Virus record (IMG/VR): IMGVR_UViG_3300009509_000031
Coordinates: 1 to 64,000 of that record
Strand: one strand, 5' to 3'
DNA from: a virus
DNA length: 64,000 nt
Position 1 is the stretch's first letter, and each line of letters begins with the position of its first letter. The position numbers were made by a program, and so were the translations under genes. The notes under the pieces are model-generated. The model searched no databases, was not told the DNA's origin, and saw only the letters and a program-made list of their open reading frames with translations. Of the stretch, positions 9,104 to 18,387 are shown piece by piece.

Positions 9104-9895
9104 TTACCCTGTTTTTGTTTTTAAGCTTGTCCAAGTTGCAACAGCGGCTTGAAACGCTGTTAAAGCTGAAGACAGTTGACTAAGGCCAGTTGCCACATTA
9201 CTGATCTCTGAAGCGTCAACTTGCGGGATCCAAGGGCCGCCAACACCTGCAAGTGCAACCCATTTAGCGACTAGTGCGATCCATTGCGTGGCCATATTAG
9301 CAAAAGCTGTCATTAACAACTGTTCTTGAACGTTATACGTTGTTCCCTTGATCAAAAAGTCAGTTGCAACATCGTTCAGATCTGTCAACGGTGCGTCAAG
9401 ATGTGCTTTAGTTGATGCTTGAATAGTTGAAACACCGGCAGCAGTGTTAGCCCATTCATCCCCGCTTTTGCTATTTTTAATCCTTATTTTTCCATTTAAG
9501 TCATCAAGAACAACTTCGTGCCCACCACTTGTTTCAATTGTTATCGTCTTATCGTGATCATCAAAAATCACATAATGGCCACCAGGGGTATAATACCCGC
9601 GCCTATCCGGATAATTTGTTTTAAACCTATCCGGGTAATCGTTAGCGTCATCATACCGTTTACCAAGATATTTTGCTTCGTGGGCAAACTCAACAACATC
9701 TTCACCCTCTGGTATTTCAACTTCAACGGTATCACCCGGATGCGGGTGGCTAACAACACCTGCAGGCAACACCGGCTCAAACCATTCCGGGTATTGATCA
9801 CCATCCATACTAGCCATCTTCACAATAACCCTTCCAGCTTTTGCAGGATCAGTATTACTATCAACAGTTGCCGTATGTCTATCTACTGGTGGCAT
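9104..9895 (-). CDS. Baseplate spike protein (gpV/gp5-type OB fold)
   Basis: 263 residues. The first 70 or so resemble the OB domain of gpV/gp5 spikes (DPAKAGRVIVKM, then HPHPGDTVEVEIPEG). A short beta-helix-like stretch follows (YYTPGGHYVIFDDHDKTI, ETSGGHEVVLDDLNGKIRIK). The C-terminal 75 residues are instead a predicted helical, Ala-rich region, unusual for a simple spike. It probably forms the membrane-puncturing tip under the hub. Confidence 0.78.
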   Translation of the reverse strand: MPPVDRHTATVDSNTDPAKAGRVIVKMASMDGDQYPEWFEPVLPAGVVSHPHPGDTVEVEIPEGEDVVEFAHEAKYLGKRYDDANDYPDRFKTNYPDRRGYYTPGGHYVIFDDHDKTITIETSGGHEVVLDDLNGKIRIKNSKSGDEWANTAAGVSTIQASTKAHLDAPLTDLNDVATDFLIKGTTYNVQEQLLMTAFANMATQWIALVAKWVALAGVGGPWIPQVDASEISNVATGLSQLSSALTAFQAAVATWTSLKTKTG

Positions 9896-9904
9896 GTATC
9901 ATCC

Positions 9905-11263
9905 CTATACACCGAAAGGAAAAAGTGTGCTTTGTTTTGCTACGGGCTGTACTAGTTTTGATTTAATTTTAGTTGTTGTCTTTGTTGTTGGCTTTCTTCT
10001 GGCTAGTTGTTCAGACAACACTTTATTAGCCAGAAATTCACAGCTGTAAATCTTGCCCGGTTCAAGATTATGTCGTACCTGTGTTAACCTATAGAATCCG
10101 TCAAGACGTGTGCTCAATCCTGCAAATTGGTGGATCTGTCTAGGGCGTAATGTTTCAACGCCTACCGTCTTACCGTTCATATGCAAGAAATCATCTTCAC
10201 GTTCTTTCAGCCAATTCTTAACAAAAGCAGTGGCTTCATTTTTACTAGAAAATGGCCGGTTAGTGAACGCTTCTATATTCTGGCCAAAAGCTGTGAACCT
10301 AACACTTGCACCCCTGCCAACTTCTTTTTTAACTTGCAAGTCACCAGCACCGGCAGATGTTAGTTTTACTGTTTCTGATTTCGTTGTGTCACTAATCAGG
10401 GTTCGTTCAATAACTCGACGCTTCCTATCAAAGTAGGTAACTTCAACTTCTGTTGGCTGTTCTGTAATTGAAAAATCAGGGGTTGCTGATAACAAGCTGC
10501 CGTTACCCTGTCTATATTCAAACAAATACGTTGCTGTACTAGCATCTTGTTTCTTTTTAAAGTGAACAACAAACTTCTTTTTTGATTTGTCGTAATCAAC
10601 CCACAAATCAAAACGATTAATAGCAGCAAGCTTTTTCAAAAAATCCCAATCAGACATATCTGCAGGCTGAACTCGTGCAACAAAACTTCCTTTAACTCTG
10701 GTTCGTTTTACTTCTGGAATATCGGTATCTACACCATACCCGTATTTAGTAGCGATCTTTTTTACAATCTGATCATCCGTTAATTTTGAATAGCCTGTTT
10801 TTCTTTTTTTTGTCCGTTTTGATCGTTTTCCTTTTTTAACTTTAAACTCATTTGTCTTTGTCATTTTATGCCGGCCATCATACCCCATGATCGTTAACGT
10901 AATCGGTCCTTCCTCTGGAAAAACAGGAAGCCATTTAACAATCTCAACCCTACCGACATAGTGCATTGAACTGTAACCGATCCACAGATCAATAAAGTTC
11001 CCTTCCTGGAAAGCTTTGTTGTTCAACACAGCTGCAAAATCAGATCTTGCACCAAGAACATCCTTACTTTGATTTGAAACGGTTATCGTAAGCGTTGCGG
11101 CTAGATCTTCGTCTTCTTCAAAAGTCACACCTGTAACAAACGGTCTGATCGTATTCCATACCGGGGCAGCTTTGCTAGCATCCTTACCGCTAATGCTAAC
11201 CATAAAGTTTGGTTTTAGATCATCACCAAAACGTGTAAACCGTGTTTCAGGAAGCCTAGCCAT
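9905..11263 (-). CDS. Baseplate hub protein, late control D-like (gp27-like)
   Basis: 452 residues, with the order expected for the phage late control D family: an N-terminal beta domain (GNFIDLWIGY), a basic middle region, then MSDWDFLKKLAAINRFDLWV, the family's most recognisable block. These proteins form the trimeric hub on which the spike sits. A Lys/Arg-rich insert (about residues 140-160) is encoded by a run of eight A residues. It overlaps the LysM gene by 8 nt. Confidence 0.82.
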   Translation of the reverse strand: MARLPETRFTRFGDDLKPNFMVSISGKDASKAAPVWNTIRPFVTGVTFEEDEDLAATLTITVSNQSKDVLGARSDFAAVLNNKAFQEGNFIDLWIGYSSMHYVGRVEIVKWLPVFPEEGPITLTIMGYDGRHKMTKTNEFKVKKGKRSKRTKKRKTGYSKLTDDQIVKKIATKYGYGVDTDIPEVKRTRVKGSFVARVQPADMSDWDFLKKLAAINRFDLWVDYDKSKKKFVVHFKKKQDASTATYLFEYRQGNGSLLSATPDFSITEQPTEVEVTYFDRKRRVIERTLISDTTKSETVKLTSAGAGDLQVKKEVGRGASVRFTAFGQNIEAFTNRPFSSKNEATAFVKNWLKEREDDFLHMNGKTVGVETLRPRQIHQFAGLSTRLDGFYRLTQVRHNLEPGKIYSCEFLANKVLSEQLARRKPTTKTTTKIKSKLVQPVAKQSTLFPFGV

Positions 11264-12023
11264 TTATAATCGCCTTTTTCTCGTTTCTTTCATCAAGAAC
11301 TGTCTGAAAGTTATTAAGAGCTTCTTCATTAGTTAGACTTAACGCATGAAATGCCGGTTCAACAGTTTCACTTAAAAGCAAATCCCGTGAAGGGATTCTT
11401 ACTTTTTTACCAACGATTGGTTGCATAGGCATATCGGGGTGCCTTTTTCGCAACCGATCCCCGTATAGCGGATTACCGTAAAACCGTTTTGCGATTGCTT
11501 CATAAGAAGCTTCAGCAGATGTTGCCACCAAAAAATAAGATTGTTTTGCCGGCTTTGTTGGATCAATCGTAATTAGCGAAAAAGGAACATACCGCAATAA
11601 CGAAAAACTAAGAACTATCTCTCTAGGTTCACCATCTGGCCTTACTGGTGGAATATCCGGATCGATACTTGTTACAACACACATTTCAGACAAGACAGAT
11701 CCAGATCCTAACGTGAATTGACAAATAGGCGGCCTACCAAGATGCGGATCAACAATAACTAGTTCTTCAAAGTCATAAAACACACCAGTAATACTAGCTG
11801 ATGAATCTGGTGTAAACATCACTGATCGGAATGTAATAACCTTAGCCCTACCTGTTATCCACTGAATAATTGGATCTTGAAAGCCTACCCGTGGTTGTTC
11901 TGCGTAATTAGCGCCAATCGTTGCAGACAACCCTTCATCACCAAGTGGATAGGGTGGCAGTATCAATTGACCGGAATCTAGATTTCTTATTGACCAATCA
12001 ATTGGAATTTTTTGTGTTGCCAA
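11256..12023 (-). CDS. LysM-containing tail/baseplate protein
   Basis: 255 residues. Residues about 165-212 form a LysM-like unit (ASYEAIAKRFYGNPLYGDRL, then IVGKKVRIPS), as in XkdP/gp53-type baseplate proteins that join tail tube and hub. The N-terminal 150 residues are beta-rich. The start is a TTG supported by a good Shine-Dalgarno (AGAGGT, 8 nt upstream). No ATG fits better. It lies between the tape measure and the hub gene, as expected. Confidence 0.72.
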   Translation of the reverse strand: MATQKIPIDWSIRNLDSGQLILPPYPLGDEGLSATIGANYAEQPRVGFQDPIIQWITGRAKVITFRSVMFTPDSSASITGVFYDFEELVIVDPHLGRPPICQFTLGSGSVLSEMCVVTSIDPDIPPVRPDGEPREIVLSFSLLRYVPFSLITIDPTKPAKQSYFLVATSAEASYEAIAKRFYGNPLYGDRLRKRHPDMPMQPIVGKKVRIPSRDLLLSETVEPAFHALSLTNEEALNNFQTVLDERNEKKAIING

Positions 12024-12028
12024 TTTTG

Positions 12029-14401
12029 CTACCTCTTAGCTAAACGTCTAGGCTTAGCACCTTTAAGCGGCTTACCACCACGATTCACATCATCTAATTT
12101 TGAACCTGCAACAGCCCTAGCAATTTCTTTTCCGTTTATTTCAATCACAGTTGGTGGCCTAGCTGCTAGTTCTTCTTTAGTAGGCAACTTTTCTAGTATC
12201 GGCTGAATAGATTTCATCAAAGCATCTTGAACTTCTTTTGATTCACCGGCAAAACGTTGCCTAATTTTTTTCACAGCAAGTTCCCGTGTAACAGCAACCT
12301 TTTTAGCTGATTTTGAATCCTCTTGAATTTTCATCCCTCGTGTACTAAAGCTCTCAAACATCTTAGCCATCTGTGCTGCATTAGCTGCAGCTGCTACCTT
12401 ACCACCGCGTTCAAGTCTCGCCCTAGTTAACTTTTTCTCTTCTTCAACCAACATCTTAACCGGACCAAAAGACTTTGTTGCGTTCCATGCAAGATCAGCA
12501 ATAGAAGAGCTAAGCCCGGTAGATTCATCGATCGCCTTGCCAATTTGCCAACCGGCAAAAGCTGCAGCAACAAGACCAATCCCAGAACCTGCAAACTTTG
12601 CAGCCTTACCAAGCCGTGTCATTTTAGTTGGCACATCACCAGCACCACCAGTATCACCAAACAACGATTGCTGTCCTGGCAACACTTTTGGCCCACCTAA
12701 ACCACCCATACCCATCTCATCAAAATTAACAACACGTACCGGTTGCGCTGTAATTTTTTCTGCAGCGTTAACAGCCCCTGTCAATTTTCTAAGGCCACCA
12801 GGCAATACATTTGCAAGTTTTGGAAACTTAGTTGTTAGGTAACCAACTGTTCCACCTAATCCGGTTTTAACACCACCAAGCACACCTTTAATTATTTGAA
12901 ACGATCCTTTTGCAACAGAAGCAAACCGGCTAAACAATTTTGTTGCAAGCTTGATCGTTACACCAAGTGCTGCAGCCTTTATAACAATCTCTGTAATTCC
13001 TTTTACACCAGGACCATCAACACCTAACGATCCAACAGGCGAAAACAACCCGCCAAAAAACCTAGCAGCACCTTTAAGCACCGTCACAAAACCACTAAAA
13101 ATGCTTGCAGCACCTTGAATACCCGCAACAAACCCACTTGCAAACTCAACAACTGTTTTACTAAATCCTTCCGTAATCAGCTCTTGTTCAACAAATGCCC
13201 TACCAATTGCCCCGTTAGCACCCCACAACCGTGTGATTACTTGACCAGCAGATCCGATCGCCGCAGTAATCCCTTTACCGCCTTGAATGAATGGCCGGAT
13301 ATAATCACGCAAAGCCTTACCAAGAGAATTCATAAACCCATCAACAGCGGAACTAAGTAACGTAAAATCGCCCTGCAGAGTATCTAACCGCATAGCCTGC
13401 ATCCCCGTAGCCGCACCTTTAGCACGATCCCGCATACCGACAAACAATGTTGATACTAGCTTTTGATTTTTACCTAAAGCATCAAACGCTGCAGCTGTTC
13501 CCATACCGCGCAACCCCAACAACCCCATTGAAGCGTTAGCGCGTTCTAGGGGATCATCTATTTTCTGTAAAGCGGTAACGATGTTGAACATTGTTTTTGA
13601 CAAGTCAACGTTACCCTCTTGTGTTTTTGCAACTTCAACACTGTAGTTACCTACAGAAACCTTTCCACCTTTTGCGGCTTTTGCTAGTTTCAACAAAGCA
13701 TTTTTTAAACCAGTACCTGCAAGCGTTCCCTTCAAACCAACATCAGCCAAAGCACCAAGAGCTGCAGCCGTATCCTCTAATTCAATTCCCATTGTTTTTG
13801 CAACGGGTGCAACAAATTTCAAACCTTCCTGTAGCCCAACCATGTTGGTGTTTGTTTTAGCAGATACAAACGCTAACGCATCAGCAACCCGGCCAGCATC
13901 CTTTGCCTCTAACTGAAATGCTTTGATGTTAGACGCCACAATATCTGCAGCTGTTCCAAGATCCATACCCTCTGCGGCTGCAGCTGCTAGAACCTGCGGA
14001 ACAGCTTTCATGATCTGTGTTGCATCAAAACCGGCTCTAGCTAAATTTTCCATTGCTTCAGCCGATTGCGTTGCTGTAAAAGAAGTTGTTGCACCTAGTT
14101 GAGCTGCTAGTCCTTCAAGCTTTTCAAATTCAGGTGCAGCATCTTTTCCAAGTACAGCCTTAACCGCACCCATTTGACCGTCGAAATCTGCAAACTTTTT
14201 AACAGCACCGGCTGCACCGGCTGCAGCACCGGCAACAACAATATTAAATCCGGCAAACCCGCGTTGAACATTCTTGATACCCTCACCAGCAAGCTTTGCA
14301 TTCATCTGTAACTTAGAAAATGCACCGGATGCTTGCTGCATACCTGAAATAGCGGTACTGCCTTGAAACTGTAGTTTTGCTGTTAATGTCTGTTCTGGCA
14401 T
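12029..14401 (-). CDS. Tail tape measure protein (TP901-like)
   Basis: 790 residues, Ala/Gly-rich and mostly helical. Residues about 90-240 match the TP901 core (TTSFTATQSAEAMENLARAG, then ADIVASNIKAFQLEAKDAGR, and KTMGIELEDTAAALGALADVG). Hydrophobic helices lie in the middle and in the C-terminal third. At about 1.5 angstroms per residue this suggests a tail of roughly 110-120 nm. It is directly downstream of the frameshifted chaperone genes. Confidence 0.9.
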   Translation of the reverse strand: MPEQTLTAKLQFQGSTAISGMQQASGAFSKLQMNAKLAGEGIKNVQRGFAGFNIVVAGAAAGAAGAVKKFADFDGQMGAVKAVLGKDAAPEFEKLEGLAAQLGATTSFTATQSAEAMENLARAGFDATQIMKAVPQVLAAAAAEGMDLGTAADIVASNIKAFQLEAKDAGRVADALAFVSAKTNTNMVGLQEGLKFVAPVAKTMGIELEDTAAALGALADVGLKGTLAGTGLKNALLKLAKAAKGGKVSVGNYSVEVAKTQEGNVDLSKTMFNIVTALQKIDDPLERANASMGLLGLRGMGTAAAFDALGKNQKLVSTLFVGMRDRAKGAATGMQAMRLDTLQGDFTLLSSAVDGFMNSLGKALRDYIRPFIQGGKGITAAIGSAGQVITRLWGANGAIGRAFVEQELITEGFSKTVVEFASGFVAGIQGAASIFSGFVTVLKGAARFFGGLFSPVGSLGVDGPGVKGITEIVIKAAALGVTIKLATKLFSRFASVAKGSFQIIKGVLGGVKTGLGGTVGYLTTKFPKLANVLPGGLRKLTGAVNAAEKITAQPVRVVNFDEMGMGGLGGPKVLPGQQSLFGDTGGAGDVPTKMTRLGKAAKFAGSGIGLVAAAFAGWQIGKAIDESTGLSSSIADLAWNATKSFGPVKMLVEEEKKLTRARLERGGKVAAAANAAQMAKMFESFSTRGMKIQEDSKSAKKVAVTRELAVKKIRQRFAGESKEVQDALMKSIQPILEKLPTKEELAARPPTVIEINGKEIARAVAGSKLDDVNRGGKPLKGAKPRRLAKR

Positions 14402-14409
14402 AGCGATCC

Positions 14410-15407
14410 CTATTTACCACTAACTGCTTTTTCAAACGCCTTTGCTTCAATAGTTTGTGATACGTGCATACGATCGATTAAGGCGTTGCGTTCTGCAGTT
14501 GTCATATCCATTATGTCGCTAAACGAATATTTGCCATAATAATGTAGCTGGTGGATTTCATCCATCAACTCATCAAATGTGCAACAGGGATCGAAGATTC
14601 GAAAAAATGATCGAACCTAAGATCAATAGCCCGTTCAATAGGCTGTTTACATCCGTCACAAATAAACCCGGTTCTTAGTTTTGGGCCTGCAGAAATCTTT
14701 CCAGCTTGATTATTAAGTAACAACGTATCAATCTTGCTCATCTCATCAAGCTCTTCATCAAGCAAGTTGTAATTCTGCCCACCACCATCAACCTCGATAA
14801 CAGCCTCTCTAAGCTGGTTATACCCTAGCATATCATCAACGTTGCCTTGCGTTGCACCGGCAAGAAACACTGTTTTAAACGGTACGGGTTTAACCTTTAA
14901 ACGCTTACAGAGCTTATTGTTACTAAGCCTGAATCCGTCAATCAAGTTCACCCAAAATCGCGATTCATCAAAAGACTCTAAACACGTTATTTCAATACTT
15001 CCAAGATCGATTATTTTTGTTGCCGTCTTAATACTACAAGCGGTATTAGGGCACCCATACTCAATCCGCATTTTGTTACTTGTCTTGTATCTAGACCACA
15101 AATACATATAAATAACATCAGCAAAATGCCAACCTGTAACCATATTAACCGAATCTGGCGAACTATCGTTTTTATCGTCTAATGTAATGTATTGACCGCC
15201 GGCATGTACAACAACAAGACTAAGATATTTTGCGATTAGCCAACCGATATGCCTACCCTGATTAGCTTCCCTCCAAATATTCAAAACACGATCAACCTTT
15301 GCTTTATAAGGTCTCACCTCAAAAGTTTTAACGAGTTTGTTCGTACCTTCCTGGCAATTGCCAATAGGAAGTTCCTGCCCTAGTTCACTTAGTGTAACGG
15401 TTTTCAC
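14410..15407 (-). CDS. Tail assembly chaperone, predicted -1 frameshift fusion
   Basis: Predicted long product. Ribosomes read the upstream frame from the GTG at 15407, slip -1 at 14601-14607 and continue to the TAG at 14410-14412. The added C-terminal part begins RIFDPCCTFDELMDEIHQLH and ends KAFEKAVSGK. The ELMDEIH..HYYG pattern is the one usually seen in the downstream partner of tape-measure chaperones. That downstream frame has no convincing start of its own at the junction. The GT-type fusion normally binds the tape measure and recruits tube subunits. The frameshift itself is inferred from sequence. Confidence 0.7.
14565..15407 (-). CDS. Tail assembly chaperone, unshifted product (gp26-like)
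   Basis: 280 residues. The GTG start at 15407 is preferred over a longer version because GGAGGG lies 6-7 nt upstream. The C-terminal end holds paired cysteines in FICDGCKQPI followed by LRFDHFF, resembling the T4-type baseplate/chaperone family that ends with a zinc pair and a final phenylalanine-rich segment. It is immediately upstream of the tape measure, where tail chaperones are found. It is not a virion protein if the assignment is right. Confidence 0.65.
   Translation of the reverse strand: MKTVTLSELGQELPIGNCQEGTNKLVKTFEVRPYKAKVDRVLNIWREANQGRHIGWLIAKYLSLVVVHAGGQYITLDDKNDSSPDSVNMVTGWHFADVIYMYLWSRYKTSNKMRIEYGCPNTACSIKTATKIIDLGSIEITCLESFDESRFWVNLIDGFRLSNNKLCKRLKVKPVPFKTVFLAGATQGNVDDMLGYNQLREAVIEVDGGGQNYNLLDEELDEMSKIDTLLLNNQAGKISAGPKLRTGFICDGCKQPIERAIDLRFDHFFESSIPVAHLMS
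14601..14607 (-). promoter_or_regulatory. Slippery heptamer TTTTTTC (-1 frameshift)
   Basis: On the minus strand the codons CAT TTT TTC contain T-TTT-TTC, a canonical X-XXY-YYZ slippery site in the correct phase. Slipping -1 opens a frame that runs 63 codons to a stop just before the tape measure gene, whereas the zero frame ends 11 codons later. I could not test for a downstream pseudoknot. Confidence 0.7.
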
Positions 15408-15457
15408 GAGGATCCCTCCAATTACACAAAACGTGTTTGTGAGGACCAAAAGGTTGG

Positions 15458-15484
15458 ATAGGTTCAAAAAGACTGTGAACCTAT
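15458..15484 (-). promoter_or_regulatory. Stem-loop with shared intergenic motif
   Basis: Inverted repeat ATAGGTTC / GAACCTAT (8 bp, 11-nt loop) in the gap between the tail tube and the chaperone gene. It contains one of three copies of a 17-nt motif (see the findings) and lies 61 nt upstream of the GTG at 15407. It could be an attenuator or part of a phage promoter. Confidence 0.5.
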
Positions 15485-15487
15485 TTA

Positions 15488-15934
15488 TTACGCCGGCCTA
15501 ATTTCATCATAGCTTAGTGTCCAAGTAATCGTTGACATCTCACCATCATTATCAAGCTCACTATCGCTATGTGCACGCTTTTTCAACCAAGAGTTTGGGA
15601 GTGTCCAACGCTTAACAGGGAATCTTCCAGATTCGTCAAATTGAACAAGCACACCATTCTTCAAGTAACCTGGCAACGCCAACTTACACAGGGCATACCA
15701 TCCTTCCATCAATGCAACTTCTTCTGTAATGTGCATAGGCTGCACAATATCCGTTTCACCAGGTTTTGCCCTACCACCAGATCGAACAGTCCGATCCGGC
15801 AACTCCGGTGCATCAAGCTCTTCTTCCAATCCACCGATACTTGTAAGCGTGATCTCACCGATACCGGGTTGCACAATAAGTGCATACTTATTTACCGGGA
15901 TCCTGTTTTCAGGAATTACGTTTTTAATAGTCAT
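15488..15934 (-). CDS. Tail tube protein
   Basis: 148 residues, typical for myovirus tubes. The block PELPDRTVRSGGRAKPGET followed by an acidic helix (EEVALMEGWY) is the pattern of T4 gp19-like tube proteins. It stacks as rings inside the sheath. It follows the sheath gene directly (29-nt gap) and precedes the chaperones, the standard order. Confidence 0.82.
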   Translation of the reverse strand: MTIKNVIPENRIPVNKYALIVQPGIGEITLTSIGGLEEELDAPELPDRTVRSGGRAKPGETDIVQPMHITEEVALMEGWYALCKLALPGYLKNGVLVQFDESGRFPVKRWTLPNSWLKKRAHSDSELDNDGEMSTITWTLSYDEIRPA

Positions 15935-15963
15935 CTGTCTTTATCTCCTAATGTGCTAGCCCA

Positions 15964-18351
15964 CTATGCTGGTGACGTTGACTCAAACACACCCTGTTTA
16001 CCAATGGTGATGTTAAAGCGTTCAATGGTATCTGCCATTTTCAAAGATACATCAGCATTCATATCACCAGTAGCTCTTGTAGCATCCGTGTTGTTTTCTT
16101 CGTCCAATTTAAGGATACACGCATCTTCAAATGTATCACCCCGAAGTGCACGCTTTGGCCGCCATTCAGGCAAAAACAACGATTGCAGTGCAGCGATAAC
16201 ACCGGGCTGTTCAATCGGATCATTCAACGCAAAAATAATCCAATCAAACGATTCAAACAACGTATGTTCGTAATAAGACATCTGCTCCCTATGCTGGGAA
16301 AATTTCCAACTAGGATCAACAGACGGGATTCTGGCACCCCACAAAACAAACTTACCACCTTTGATTTCTATACGCTGCAATCCAGCCGGATTAAGCGTTT
16401 CCCCGTCAAGTTTCTTATGAACAATGTTGTTACCGGTGCCACTAATTGTAAACAGTTGCCTAATACGCGGAAAGTCAACATCAACACCAGCAGCAACCTC
16501 GTGATAACCCTTAACCGCTGTTGCGTGTTTCGCTTCCCTTCCGTGAATCATCCCAACTGTTGGAATCGTTTTCATACGATCAGTAAGAATCGGATCACTA
16601 ACCTTACAATACCCGTGCATACACACCTTAACGTGATCAGACTTACCAACAACATTTTGGATGTAATCCCGTGCAACAACTTCATCAATAGCGGTAACGG
16701 GTACCTCATAACGATACTGATGATTCTTTGCTTGTGCGTAATTAACACCAGCCCGCTCAACAACCTGTGCGTCACTAATGCTAGTAAGTGAAGATGGGAG
16801 CAACTGCGTAATACCGGGGCAAGCAAACTTAATAAGCCCGTAACCCTTTTCAGCCGTATCATTAAACGGAGAAGTGTTCACATCAAACGCATCAACAAAA
16901 TCAGTATCTGAAATTTCCGCTATACCGTCGTAACCATCCTGCAGCTGTTGCCGATATTGCAACCTGACGTTAACCGTACCTGAAATAGTCCCACCGTTTG
17001 TCATGTCACCAGTGGTGATATCAACGGTTTCTTCATCATTATCAGTAATAATCCAACCTCGTGTTGGTGCCCACGCTTCATCCGGAAAAAATACCTTACC
17101 GTTAATCAGCTCATCTGTAACAAGTGGCAATACCCAAACAGTTACTTCATCCCCACTAACTGGCCCGGTTTCAGTAAGAGTTGCACCAAAGGAATACGGG
17201 TTATCAGCTGCAAACGGTGTTGCACTAACAACAGCCGGGAATACGTGATTAGCTTGTTTATAATCAGAAGTAAGAGCCCACGCGGCAGTATAAGAAATCT
17301 TATAAGTATCCCTGATCATGCTAGCGCCTGCAGTAAATGCAGACATAGTATGTGGGCCACCAGTACCGGCTGTTTGTTCCCATTCAAAAAGGTAATCCAG
17401 CAAATCGATCTGCTTAGTCGCGATATCCCCGGCAGCAACTTCAGCATAAAAGTTTGCTGGCCGCTTATCTGCATCAATAGCACCAGTCCAAAGATCGGTT
17501 ACCGTGATATACCAGTTTGTTGGATCATCGTTGATCAGGTTTACAAAATAACGGGAACTGTTCGGATCCATGCTTAGATCCGCCCATTCTTTTACAAACC
17601 CATCATTGACATAAACTTTCAAACCAAATTCTGTACTAGGGTTCAGCTGCCCATCAAGCACCTCAACGGAAACAAACTTATCCTGCCCCCATTCATCAAC
17701 GCTAGAATTAAGTAGCGTGATTTCTTTATCCGTTCCAGAAGCATAATCAGTCAACATCTGACTATCAGCGGTTACAGTAACAACAGCACCGGTAATACCG
17801 TCACCAGCTGTATTAGAAATGATCTGATAGCTCAAACCAGTTTCTGTAAATTTGATATATCCGCCTTTCCACTTATCAGCCGGAACAACATACGCATCCG
17901 GAAGTTTAACCGTTGTTTCACCAGTAATGTCCGTTGGCACTGCATCAAGATCAGCAACAACCGTATCCCGTTTACCAGCCCACGATCCGCCATTATGAGC
18001 ATCAACACGAATCACCTGATTTCTAGGCCACGATCGATCCCACAAAACAAGCGTTGCCGATACCTCATTACCGTCAGTAACTCTATACAGAAAAAGAATC
18101 CCGGCACCTTCAGAATGATCCCAGTAATCTTGACAACAATCCGGCAACAGACTATCAGGAATAAGCCCACCAGTTTTTGCAAGCAAATCCTTTTTTCCTG
18201 TTGTCGTAATCAGTTGCCTAATAGGGCCACGATCAAGGATACCGGCATAAGCTGCAGATCCCAGCCTACCCGGAGTGATTGCTTTCTCACCTTCCCTTTC
18301 AGTAATAGAGGTTCCTGCATCTTGCGTAGGACCAAACCGTTTTGTTGCCAT
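15964..18351 (-). CDS. Tail sheath protein, long form
   Basis: 795 residues, longer than most contractile sheaths. The N-terminal segment (ATKRFGPTQDAGTSITEREG, GRLGSAAYAGILDRGP) and the C-terminal 250 residues (GKFVLWGARIPSVDPSWKF, HTLFESFDWIIFALN, then FNITIGKQGVFESTSPA) look like a conserved sheath framework. The extra length lies in the middle (about residues 130-480) and is beta-rich, probably surface domains. Start ATG is preceded by GGAGG at 18360-18370. Confidence 0.88.
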   Translation of the reverse strand: MATKRFGPTQDAGTSITEREGEKAITPGRLGSAAYAGILDRGPIRQLITTTGKKDLLAKTGGLIPDSLLPDCCQDYWDHSEGAGILFLYRVTDGNEVSATLVLWDRSWPRNQVIRVDAHNGGSWAGKRDTVVADLDAVPTDITGETTVKLPDAYVVPADKWKGGYIKFTETGLSYQIISNTAGDGITGAVVTVTADSQMLTDYASGTDKEITLLNSSVDEWGQDKFVSVEVLDGQLNPSTEFGLKVYVNDGFVKEWADLSMDPNSSRYFVNLINDDPTNWYITVTDLWTGAIDADKRPANFYAEVAAGDIATKQIDLLDYLFEWEQTAGTGGPHTMSAFTAGASMIRDTYKISYTAAWALTSDYKQANHVFPAVVSATPFAADNPYSFGATLTETGPVSGDEVTVWVLPLVTDELINGKVFFPDEAWAPTRGWIITDNDEETVDITTGDMTNGGTISGTVNVRLQYRQQLQDGYDGIAEISDTDFVDAFDVNTSPFNDTAEKGYGLIKFACPGITQLLPSSLTSISDAQVVERAGVNYAQAKNHQYRYEVPVTAIDEVVARDYIQNVVGKSDHVKVCMHGYCKVSDPILTDRMKTIPTVGMIHGREAKHATAVKGYHEVAAGVDVDFPRIRQLFTISGTGNNIVHKKLDGETLNPAGLQRIEIKGGKFVLWGARIPSVDPSWKFSQHREQMSYYEHTLFESFDWIIFALNDPIEQPGVIAALQSLFLPEWRPKRALRGDTFEDACILKLDEENNTDATRATGDMNADVSLKMADTIERFNITIGKQGVFESTSPA

Positions 18352-18387
18352 TTGAGAATTCCTCCATAAAAAAACTTATGTTGCTAA

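Noticed and set aside
10804-10811. Run of eight A (minus strand) in the hub gene, containing A-AAA-AAA
   Set aside because: Slippery in form, but the zero frame continues with normal family sequence and the -1 frame offers no sensible extension.
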